A stretch of DNA of 64,000 nucleotides from Drosophila miranda (lineage: Eukaryota; Arthropoda; Insecta; Diptera; Drosophilidae). Position numbers and translations under genes: made by a program. Of this stretch, positions 38,243-49,500 are shown one piece after another (positions within the stretch are counted from its first letter, which is position 1; every line of letters starts with the position of its first letter). The stretch is taken from positions 9,284,001-9,348,000 of the forward strand of contig NC_046673.1 of the NCBI RefSeq assembly GCF_003369915.1, read 5' to 3'. Below the pieces are notes generated by a model. That model searched no databases, had not been told where the DNA came from, and saw nothing but the letters and a program-made list of their open reading frames with translations.

Positions 38243-41200
38243 ATGTCGTCAGCTCTGGCCGTGATTAATTTGGCCGAGGATCTTGAGGATGGTGAAATCG
38301 ACGATGATGAGGAGGAGGAAGAGCCGCTACCGCAACAACAAAAAGAACAACAGCAACAGAAGACCCAAAATAACGACGATGAAGTGCAGTTTGTGGGTAT
38401 CGAAATGACTGGTCAAAACAGAAAAAATTGCGACGAGGATGTGGTCTTTATGGGCCTCTCCTTGGATGTGGGTGGTTCGCCCATTAATAGCAAGCCAAAA
38501 AAACCACGCCCGCTCGAAGGTAACCCTAACCCCCCTCCCCCCACCCAACGGTCCAAGTTCTCACTCCTCAATCTCCCCCCGTACCATTCAGATGATCATG
38601 CTTCCAGCATCGAGAATGCCATTGCCTATGCACTAAAGAAGAAGGGCATTGAACCGCCCATGCCTAAGATGAAATCCCTGAATTGTGAGACGGCTGCGTC
38701 GGCCATCGGCGGCGAGGGTGCAGGTGGCGGCGGCGACGAAGGTCCTTGTGGAGAGCCCCTGACCGGCGCTGCATGGACGGCCAGTCGCAGCTGCAGACGC
38801 CGCAATCGGAAAAAGAAGCGCGAGCGCGAGAAAAAGGATAAAGAGCAACAGGTGAGTCGCTGTGCCCCATTTCCATATCGATTATTAGCTAATTTGCCGA
38901 AGCGTGACCGAAAAATCCGCACCAAAAGCCTGACCGATCGATCGATCGATCGTTACGGATGATCTCTTGCGACCATGGAGTGTTTACGGCTGGCAGTTTG
39001 TTGCCAGAACTCAGACGGTCAAGAGATCACACACATCTAACTGATCATCTAACTGGCCAGAACTGGCTTAGCAGCACCCTCATCCCGATACCGATACCGA
39101 TTTCTATTCCTATTCCAATTCCTCTCTTTTAACCCCACTAGAAATCCTTTAACCATATCAAATCCCCATTTATATGTCAACAAGTCTCCGATTTAGAAGC
39201 CATTTTGCCTTTTTATTTCCCCCCCACAGAAACGCGCCCGTCGCGACGATGACGATCTAGCTGTCGATGGAGGGGCCAGCGATGACATGGACATGGAGTA
39301 CGAGATGATGAATGTGCGCGGTGGCAGTCCCCCGTCCGCAGGGACGACAAGCATAAATGCGTCCAGCCAGCCGGGGGTCTCGGGCGCTGGTGGTGATGGT
39401 GGCTGCGGCGGTTATGATTCCGCCCAGGATCCGTATAGCAGCTACGATTCCTATTCCGATGATGATGGCCCTCCCGTCGGTGGCCAGAGGCATCGCCAGC
39501 GCAGAGAACGCGATAAGGATCAGCGTGGGGGACGCAGGCGTCGCGATCGTGATCAGGACCGTCGGCAGGGTGATGGGGGAGGTGGAGGGGGATCTGCCAG
39601 CAAACGAAGCCGCCGCGACTCTGGCGACAGTCCAGTGGTCGAAAAATCCGGCCGCATCGAGCCCCGCAAATTGGAGCTGTGCAAATTCTATTTAATGGAT
39701 TGCTGCGCCAAGCGTGACAAGTGCTCCTACATGCACAAGGAGTTTCCCTGCAAATATTACTACCTGGGCATGGATTGCTTTGCCGGCGACGAGTGTTTGT
39801 TCCATCACGGCGAGCCTCTGTCGGAGCAGCTGCGGAACATACTGCTCAAGCACATGGAGACGGCGCCCAAGGAGATCCTCGGCGACTTTAAGCGCATCTC
39901 CCGTGAGGTGGCCCTGGGGCAAATGACTCGCCGCCATGAGGCGCTCTGCGAACAGTTTGGACGGGACAATAACTGGACGACGCTGGCCAGTGCCGGTGTG
40001 GGTCGTCGTATGGACCAGCAGATGCCACAGCTACAGCAAAAGAATCAAATGCAACAGCAGCAGCAACAGTTACAGCAACAGCTTCAGCAGCAGCAACAGT
40101 TGCAGCAACAGCTTGCGCTTCAGCAGCAGCTTTTGCAGCAGCAACAACAACAGCAGCAGCAGCAGCAGCAGGCACTGGCTATACAGACAGAACAGCAGCT
40201 GGGAGGATCCATACCATCTCTCCTAGACATGGTCATCAATCCACCCGCCGTAAACGAAGCCGGAAAGCAGGAAAAGAAGCGAAAATCCCGCTGGGCTGAG
40301 AAGGCTGAAAAATCCAAGGGAGCAGCAGCAGCGGCAGCAGGTGGAGGCGAAGATGCAGATGCAGCAGGAGCATCAGAAGTATCTGCAGAAACCACAGGCG
40401 AAGCAGAGTCCAGCAAAGCACCTCCCGCCAAGCAGCTGTCTCCACATTTAGATCTGGAGAATCTCAAGGATCTGCTACCCGCCGACCATATGGCAAAGCT
40501 GAAAAAGCTGGGCATTAGTAATCTAGAGCAGATGCTCGAAGTGCCCTTTGGCCAGCTGACGGAGGTGGGACTGACGCTGCTCGAGATTGGGGATATACAG
40601 CGCAAGGCATTGGAGGCCAAGGAAAAGGCAGAGAACAAGTCAGAGCCAGAGGGCACAGCATCCGGCAGGTGAGTCCATCTAAGCAAAATCCTTGCGAGTA
40701 CCTGATTTTTATTATTATTATTTTTATACCCGATACTCAAAATGAGTATTGGGGTATATTAGATTTGTGGTAAAAGTGGATGTGTGTAACGTCCAGAAGG
40801 AATCGTTTCCGACCCCATAAAGTATATATATTCTTGATCAGCATCAATAGCCGAGTCGATTGAGCCCTGTCTGTCTGTCCGTCTGTCCGTCCGTCCGTCC
40901 GTCCCCTTCAGCGCCTAGTGCTCAAAGGTCGGTGTTATGGAATATTGAGGATCTTTGAAGAGAGAGGGCGGGGCATGTGTATAGTATGTGTCTTATGTCT
41001 ATGGTTGGGATGTGGCACAGTGGGCATGCGTTGGAGGATGTTTTATCTATGTAGTGGGCATTGGTGAATCTTGTGTGCCCTAGTCTCAATCTATTTAGGA
41101 TGACTTGGTGTCTTCTGTTAAGGTTGTTTAGGTTTTTGGGGGGAGGATGAGTGGAAGATAGGTTGATAACTTGTTGGTACCAGAAGGAAGTCTTAGTGAG

Positions 41201-44197
41201 GAGGTCTGTTTGTTTAGATATGAGGATTTTCTTAAGGTATAGTGAGATGTCGTTAGAATTATGATTGGGGGTATATATGAGGGGTAGTTTGGAGGTAGTT
41301 TTGGCTGCGGTGTCAGCAATTTCGTTCCCTTTTATGCCAATGTGGCTAGGTATCCATATAATTGTTATTTTTGGGAAAAGTTTGGTGACGAGGTTACGGA
41401 TTGTGGTGGGGTAGTACGAGGAATTGTTGGGATTGGTAATTGCGGATATAGAGGAGAGTGAATCAGTGCAGATAGCGTATCTTCCGCGTTTGTTGCGGCT
41501 TAGTAGAATGGCTTCGTGGATAGCTATGATTTCGCTGGAAAGGACTGAGGAGTACTGTGGAAGTAGTCCGGATTTTATGGTTGATGTCTCATTGCAGATG
41601 CTATAGCTGGTAATGCCTGCTGCTTTGGACCCGTCTGTGTATAGAAAGGTGTGTTGGTGGAGGTTGGATTTGATGGAGTGGAAGAGTTGGTGGAAGACTA
41701 TTGGGGGGGTGGTGTTTTTATCGTGTTTGGATAGGGTGATGTTGGTTGCTTTGATTTGTATTTCAACTTTCATTTAAACCCGACAGCAGTAATTCCGCCG
41801 CCGTGGTGGAGGTCAGCAGCAACTCCAACAGTAATATTGGTTTCATTATGGTCGACTACACTCAGTATCTAAAGGATGCACATGTCAGCTTTACCAGCAA
41901 CGATCCGCGTAAGAATCCCGCTTCGCCTCTATCTCTATCGTTATCTCATTCCTTCTGTCAATGTACCTTCCTCTCTTTTAGTCGACGATGATCGCGACGA
42001 TGAGGAGCAACTGGTGATTGATGATGGCAACGAAGAAGAAGAAGAGACGGCATCATCACCAAAGGAAGACGAGGCCCCAATGCCGTCCGTCTTTGATTTG
42101 CCAACATTTATGAGCAACATGACCGGTGCCAAGCCAGTCCGGCTATCCCCAGAGACCCTGCAGCAACCCACAACCGCACAGACTGCCATCTCCCCCACAG
42201 AAGCCTCAAACGAATCGACTGGAGCGGAAGCTGCTGCTGCAGCAGCAAAGGAAGAACCAGAGAGTGCCAACGATGCAAACAGTATGTTCAGTCGTCTACT
42301 GTTTGGGGAAAAGCCACCCGATCCGGTGACCCGGGCGGCCTTCTATCGCGACATCATACGCAATCCGTTCAAGGCACACAGTGGTGACGGTGACGTGGAC
42401 TCGGACAATGAGAACTCAAATTCGAATTCCAGATCCCTGACGCCCACACCCACACCTGAGCCGGGATCACAGTCGCCCAAACAGCCCCTGGATATGCCCA
42501 TAACGATGCCCATGGCAATGGCAATGGGAATGAAGCTGCCATCGCTCGTAAAGTCGGAGCCAGAGCCAGAGTCCACGCCCTCACAATACGAGCGCCCCTC
42601 CCTGTATGACTACGATAAGGTCAAGGAGGAGAAACGCGAGGCGGCCAACCGCCTGAAGGCCAAGTCCAGTGTGATCCAGCAGCGGGACATTGATATGCGT
42701 CTGCCGTTTGAGCCGATACGGCACTACCGTCCAGCCACCGAGATAGATGCGGCCATCTTCTCGCACAAGCCCATGCGTTGGGAGGTGAACGAAGTGGAGG
42801 TGGAGGAGCCAAACTTTTCCCAGCTACGTCTGAGTGCCGCCCACAAGGAGGACAAGGAGGTGCGCGATCCGCGCATGCGTCGCATTCTTGGACTGCCGGA
42901 CCATTTGTATGCGACCGAGGAGTCCCAGTATCGTGAATCGTCATTGAATCGTTCCAACAGTTATCTCTCATCGCCCGAATCCGGGCCCAGATCACCAATG
43001 GGACGCGATGCCACACCCACATCGCCACCACCGCCAAGCTTCGGTGTGGGTCTGCCATCGATGAGTGTGCCACCGCCATCGATGAGCTTGCCGCCACCAA
43101 ACCTGCTGCTAGCTGCCAACAAGCCGGCTGGCGGTGGCCCAGTAGCAGCGACAGCCGTACGCGTAGATCCACGACGTGATCCGCGCCGTTCCCATTTGCA
43201 GGCCCAATCAGCGAGCACTTCTACCGCGAGCACATCCGTAGCCGCGGCCACGGCCACAGCCACTGCCACCACCAATGCCACTGGTGGGACCACACAGATC
43301 TCCGAGATACGCAGCATATTGCAGAACTCCAACTGGTACAAGGATCTTGGGAGCAACAACAAGATAATGGTCAACCAGCAGCTGGCCCTGGTCTTTACCG
43401 AACTGAAAAAGTACCATCAGCAGCCGGACGGTGGCTGCAAGACCTTCGATGTCTCTTTCATTGTGAACAACCCGACTCTGCAGCAGATCTTTGCCAAGCT
43501 GGGCATATATATCGATGATAATGGACAGGTGGTTCAGCTGGCCGATGATCAGCCAGTCCAGACTATGAACATGGCTATGGGACCCGCTGGAGTCGGCGTT
43601 GGAGTTGGAGTCGTGCTGCCTAATCTATCGCAGCCCCCGCCAAATCTAGCCCAGTTGCTGCGGCAACCGCCGCCAAATCTGCTCGCGGGACGAATCTCCA
43701 ATGGTATGATGATGCAACAGATGGGCATGCCGCAGCAGTTCAATCAGCCACCGCCACGCCCCAATGTGGGCATGGGTGGCATGATGGGGGGCGGTGTAAT
43801 GGGTAATAATGTTGGCAATGCCATTGCCGGGCAACTCGGCGGCCTCATGGGCAATGGCAACAACAACATGAACAACAACAACGGCAACAATCCGTTCAAT
43901 CCATTCGCGGGTAACAATGGTGGTGGGGGTGGAGGCGGAGGTGGAAACGGAAATGGAAATGGAAACGGAAACGGAGGCGGTGGCATGGGAAATATCAATC
44001 AAATGAACAACAACCTCAACAACATGGTTATGGGTGGCATGCCGTTTAACAATGGCATGCCCTTTAATAATAACAACAACAAGAACTTTAATAACAACCA
44101 TAACAATGGTGGAGGAGGAGGAGGACGCTTTTCTGGTGGCGGCCACAATAATCGAAACAATCGCGGTGGGAACAACCGCCATCGCAACAACATTTAA
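38243..44197 (+). CDS. su(s): Suppressor of sable, nuclear CCCH zinc-finger RNA-binding protein
   Basis: Exons 38243-38519, 38592-38851, 39230-40668, 41787-41908 and 41982-44197 give 1437 residues, a little longer than I recall for melanogaster. Su(s) binds nascent RNA and promotes loss of aberrant transcripts, including those of genes with transposon insertions in 5' transcribed regions. An acidic N-terminus is followed by a basic Arg/Lys region, two CCCH fingers at about residues 330-382 (CKFYLMDCC and CKYYYLGMDC start them), a Gln-rich tract at about 440-500, a Ser/Pro-rich middle and an Asn/Gly-rich C-terminus. The 72-nt first coding intron (38520-38591) is CU-rich, frame-preserving and stop-free. 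The intron 40669-41786 contains a LINE. AATAAA at 44759-44764. Confidence 0.93.
40705..41773 (-). mobile_element. 5'-truncated LINE with RNase H domain, antisense in a su(s) intron
   Basis: On the minus strand, 41773-40922 encodes the C-terminal part of a LINE polyprotein. An RNase H domain begins at the YTDGSK motif, followed by an SSEIIAIHEAI-type helix, TDSLS and WIPSHIGIKGNEIAD. A cysteine-histidine knuckle (CPLC, then H and C) closes it. The 3' UTR (40921-40728) contains a GGACGGACGGACGG array and the widespread Drosophila repeat with TATATATACTTTAT, and ends in an (AAT)n tail near 40705. RNase H plus a TAA-type tail points to the I/LOA group. Reverse transcriptase and ORF1 are missing, so it cannot move by itself. 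The frame is intact for 283 codons, which suggests a fairly young copy. Confidence 0.85.
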
Positions 44198-44790
44198 ATC
44201 GAACTCACGAATGGATTCAACAACAAGACTTTTTCAATACCAAATGATGGACCCAGCCTGCGTCCCTGCCTTGGCCCTCGGCCCCCAACCTCCCCCTTTC
44301 GCATGTGATTCGCCCCGACTCATAAACTGACCATTGAGGGCCACTGGGGATTTTTCCCTGACCCAAAAAAAAAAAACACAAAAGACACACAAACTATGAA
44401 TGGGGGTTTGCCTACCTCCTCCCACACAAACAAAACAAGAAAAAAGAAAAATCTTTAAAATCCTACAAAGAAGAACAGCAATTTATGGGCTTTGACTGCT
44501 ATGTAAATGTATTCTCTAATTCCTAGATCATCGGTAAATAATTTACATTATTTAACACGTTTATTATTATTACTTTTTTTGCTAGCTATAAGGCTACCCC
44601 TTACACTTAAGTACTGATAAAGTGTAATTACAAGCAATCCGCCAAGCTGGAAAAAGAAAGCAACAGGAATGCATGATTTTTGTACGACTTTTTAAGTCAG
44701 ATAACTTAAATATTGTACGCTTAGATGTAACAAATTGTATATTAGACGTGTATCTACAAATAAATACCAATCAATTTAAAACGAAAATGA
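44198..44790 (+). terminator. su(s) 3' UTR and poly(A) signal
   Basis: AATAAA at 44759-44764 lies about 560 nt past the stop, after an AT-rich UTR with no open frame of note. Confidence 0.5.
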
Positions 44791-46439
44791 GTAATCAATT
44801 ACGAAGAACTACAAAACAACCCGCCAATGTATTTTGAACTGCTTGTTGGTCGATAAATATCTGGATAAAGCTTTTTTATATTGAATAGCTCAAAAACTGT
44901 GATATATTTTTTAACTGCATTGCAAATACATATAAATACATATATATAATTAACTTTCGGTAAACTTTCATTTTATCAGCCGTTTTGGATTTTGGTCTGG
45001 ACAACTACTTTGAGGGATAATTTTGGGAAGCACGTGCCTCCGTCCATATACTCCTAAAGTGATCTAATAAAATTGTATCCAAACTTTGAAAAAGTTTAAA
45101 AAATCTGTAACTAGTCTGCAATCGATATTTTGCGTTCAGTTTTATGTACAAAAGAACTAGTTCACCGCTAGTTCCAGTTGCAATATAAATAATAGAGTAT
45201 TTTGAAATATTAAACCAACCAACCAATTATTGAAATGCCAGCAAAATGTATTTGCGTTCATTTTGCGTACATTGAAAATGATGAAATGACTTGGAATTGA
45301 AAATATAGGTTGTATACGAGGTTTAGATATGAATGAACGGAAGCCCATTGAACCATTGGTGAACCAAACGAATAAACGAAAAGAGCCAAAGAACCAGAAT
45401 GAACGAGCAATAAAGCTGGACAATCTTTGATTGGTGTTTTCAGTGAAAATATCGATAAAACAGCAATGTTTCGGAAGTCTTTTTTAACATCAAAGGGCGC
45501 GTTCACCAGAACAATGTATCATACATCAATTATCAGGTCTCATCTATAATGTTTTGAGTGCAGGTGAACGCACATTACATGATATGATACATTCCTAACT
45601 ACCGCGCCGCCGTTAAATGAATCGACTTATAACCTATCAATATTGGCTTCAAGGCTTCGCGCCTCGCACCAAAAAACGGTCTCATTTGATTGGGATAATT
45701 CTTCGGGAAAACCGAAGTATAAAACTAAACTCATGATTTTTTATTATTTTGTCTTTGTTTCCGAAAATCTGATGATGAACTTATGCATCATAATCAATAA
45801 TCATGTGCGTTCAGCAGAACTATCGTACGAAAACCAGCACTGATCCCTGATCAAGTCGTGCTGGTGAACGATAAACGAAGGAAAATAATTTTTCGTTTTT
45901 TTTTTGTTTTTGTTTTAATGTGGACTGAGAAAGGCATATGCAAATGGCCTCTTAATTTTGTATTATTAATATTAAAAAAATCGAGATGGGATTTTCCTTC
46001 GTCAACATTTTCTATACGCACTTGCGTTTTATGCTTTTTTTCCTGACCATTTTTGCTTAAACCTTATTTTAGACAAATCAAATACGAAGGAGTACTTAAA
46101 ATGAGACAGTCATGTAGAAAATTGATTAATCAATCATATAAAAATATGTGTTCAAGGCTGAGGGTCTTACCTAGCAAGTAATATTAAACTGAATATCAAA
46201 ATCTAGGAATATGATTTTCGATCAATCACAGAGACGATTAACCCATTGTACCCAATGGCGTATTGATAATTCACTCCACCATATAATGAAATTGGACGAC
46301 TTTTAGCGCTGTTCAAGTGAAATATATCGTGGAAATTTCGCTTGTCGGGAGAGAGGAAGGATGGATCTACAAGAAAAATTTACAAACAGTATTCCTCTCT
46401 GCGGTCAATCTGAAGCTGTTCCGATGTTTAAATAGAGGG
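44791..46439. other. intergenic region between su(s) and Sxl
   Basis: No gene recognised; AT-rich. A cluster of GTTCACC/GGTGAAC motifs lies at 45495-45875 and a dispersed repeat copy at 46046-46213 (listed separately). Confidence 0.4.
46046..46213. repeat. dispersed repeat, copy 2 (upstream of Sxl)
   Basis: Similar to 35941-36107, starting at the matching string TTAAACCTTATTTTAG and ending at AATCTAGGAATATG, with the shared ATTGATAATTC downstream. Divergence and indels are evident. It lies 230-400 bp upstream of the candidate Sxl maintenance start region. Confidence 0.6.
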
Positions 46440-46565
46440 GTTCAATTGGGTTAAGTTCGTTCACTCGTCCCTCATGAACGAAACGCACACATACAGTCAT
46501 ATAGTTGCGGCTGAATTTTTGTGAAAGGAAGTTGTAGCGCCGCGCAGTGCATTTTTTTCTGGTAA
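46440..46565 (+). promoter_or_regulatory. candidate Sxl maintenance promoter and exon L1
   Basis: The stretch has Inr-like sequence (CATACAGTCAT near 46490) followed by a possible donor (TTTCTG|GTAATT near 46562). It lies about 6.4 kb upstream of exon E1, compatible with the known order of late exon 1, early exon, late exon 2. Placement is by position and appearance only. Other candidates between 46.4 and 50.5 kb cannot be excluded. Confidence 0.25.
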
Positions 46566-49500
46566 TTTTTTTGCTCCACCTTTTAATACTCCTGTTTTTC
46601 TACCAAATTGAAGGAATAAAAAACCAAAGAGAATAATATTTTCAATATTAATTGAAATCAAAATGTGTGCAAACGCAAATAAAGTTGAATAAAACAAGAC
46701 AAAGACGTTAAGTGTGCCGACAGCGAAATAAAAACCCCAAAAACAATACAGACAAACACTCGCATACAAATGACACAAAAACACATGTATATATAGGGCC
46801 CTGCAATGGTTTTTAGCGTGACGTGAAGTGTATATAATGACGAAAAGCAGCTGAAGAGGAGCAGAAAAAACGAAACGAAAAGAGAAAATTATGATAATGG
46901 AAAACACGCAGAGACACTGTGAAATATGCGAAACAAATAATGCGCAGAAAATCGTCTTCTTGTTCACCATTTTCAAATACATGCGTAGTTGTAGTATATT
47001 TATGCATTCTTTCTAGCGCAAGCTTCAAGTTTTCTTTTTTTTTTGTTATATATTTTTTGTTGGTTGAATCTTTCATGCAAACACACTCGCAGTCATGCAT
47101 ACGCCAGGCAGCCAGCTTGCGTGTGTGTGTGTCTGTCTTTACTATGAAAAAGAGTCAGCGAGTGGCAGAGAAGGGTAGGCGGTGTGTGCGCGGTTACTCG
47201 CTGTATTTGTTTTATTTTTTGTTGTTTTTTTACTCCAAACTTTTGCTGTTGTCTGTGTTTTTGTCATTGAACAAAATGGTAAAATTAATAACACAAAAAA
47301 ATATGTGCAAGTGTGCCTTTTCATGGTGTGTCCGTTGATGTTGCCGAGTGAAGCCTGTACTCTTGTGGCTCTGGGCATGCGGCTTCTAGATACACACTGC
47401 TTGGCCAGAACATTATGCCATGTTGTAAAATTCCATTCAGCCTTGGTAGAGGCGTTACTTGATTTTCCCAGCAATACAACACAGCAAAGGCAACAACAGC
47501 AGCAAAAATGGCAACGTCGTCGCACATACACAACCACGCATACACTCAATGGCATTCACACAAACGTCCTCGTTCGCTACTCGCCGCTGTTTCTTTTCTT
47601 TTTTTTTTGTTGTTTCCTTACGTGTGTGTGCGGCTTCGATGACGAATGCGTGTGAGTAACCAGCATGAGTGTGTGTGTGTATGTGTTCAAGAGTGCCTAC
47701 GTGCGTGTGTGTGCGAAGCTGTCTGTTTTGAACCCACGCGCCGCTCTCCCCTCTGCCGTTTTAGTTTACTTGACTTGCCAACGTTTTTCTCAATTCATGC
47801 GCTTGGTTTTTCTTACATTTTTGTTGTACAAACTCAAAAAATGCTGTCTTCATTTCGTTTACCGTTGCTAGTAGTACATAGCTAAATGGCGGAAGATACA
47901 TAAATACATAATAATAAATCAGAAAGCGGTAAGCAGTAACAGTAAGCTCGATAAAAACTAGTACACCTAGTGTAAATATTGTGTGTGTGTTCGAGTGTAT
48001 TTATTTATTTTGTTTATTTGTCTCGTTAAGAATAGTACATATATTCGAGCATAGATTTTTACCCTCAACTGTGGCGTATGTATACGGAAAACTACCAGGA
48101 GAATGCACACTTTTGCAACAAAATATGCATACAGTCGCCTCTGGCCCGAGAGTGGCTGCCGTGTACCTGAGAAATGTCGTCCCTTGCTATCGCTATCCCT
48201 TTGGGGTGCATTTTACACATTTTGGTTCCGTTGCACATCCGACTGACTACCTAGCCAATGTGTCTGCATATCCTGCCTACCAATTTCCGGTTTGTGAACC
48301 CATATATATAGTATGTTGTACTCATATAAAACATGAGACTTTCTTTTGAAGAAGGGGTTTGGGATTTGAATTTAAACAAACTCTTTATATATGCTTACCA
48401 GATAAAGTGCGTCAATACTTTATAGCTGCAAATATGTATGCCAATTTCAAAGTTTCCACACTATTCCACGGTATTTAGCTGTGAATAAATTGTGAAATTA
48501 AATAGTTATTTAATGCACAAACACATGCATATATTTCTACCATAATGAGTGAAATCGATGGTCGCGACTGTCGCCGTCTTTACGGCAATCGGCTGTCACA
48601 TTGATGCGGTACACGACTGTGGTGTCGGCATTGCCAGCTGTTATCGCTTAAGCAACGTGTTGTGGTTTGTCTGTCTGTCGTTTCGTTTTCGCTTTGGGCC
48701 TCTTCTACATGACATGTGTACATATGGTGGAGTATCTGCGTGGATAAGATATGGAATAATTTCCCTTTGACGTGCATGTCTTGTCCACCATATGCAATGC
48801 ATACTAAAAACAACCAATTACAAGAAATTGAATGCAAAGAAATTGAAATCAGAGAGAGAGAGAGACAGAGAGTGCAAATAAATCCAGCGATCAATTTATG
48901 CAAAGTCAAAAAACGCGTGCCGATCGATCCGATCATCATTAGCGAGACCCGTGACCGGTGAGGAAGGGCGACACGCGCCTGAAGATTTGGCTTAAGGATT
49001 GCAAATTTTATGATCCACTTTCCATTGAAGAAAAGGTGCAAAATATCTGAGAGAGCGAAAGGATTCCCCTAAGCGCAGGTAAAGCCCAGGCAAGTCGACT
49101 CTCTTGCTGGATTTGCTCTCTCTCTCTCCCTCCCTCTGTCTCTCTGGCTGAAAACTCTCCAGCTGCCGTTCGTTGCTGCTCATTGCAGCTGGCGGGGAGA
49201 GCGGCTGTGGAGGAGCAGCTGCCGCTGCTGATGCTTGGCTGAGCTCTGCTCTCTTTCTACTGTTTTTGCACATTGCCTGCCTCTCGCACGGCCATTCCCC
49301 TTTCCAGCGGGCAATGATCGTTTGGAGCGCCATTCCATTCCATTGCAGTCCCCCACCATCGCCCTACCCCCAGCCGTTACACCGTTTTAACCTGCAAATG
49401 GGTCTCGTCCAACCGGTGCCGGTGCCGGTTTCACTGTACGCTACTGGACAGCCAATACTCGGTTGTGTTTTTGTTCCTGGTATTCATTTTACATTTATAT

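Noticed and set aside
43646-44182. Minus-strand 178-codon frame opposite the su(s) C-terminus
   Set aside because: Product of Asn/Gly-coding repeats read in antisense; no independent support.
46497-47655. Several 120-160 codon frames near the start of the Sxl first intron
   Set aside because: They read through T- and GT-rich low-complexity sequence, giving Phe- and Cys-rich translations with no family match.
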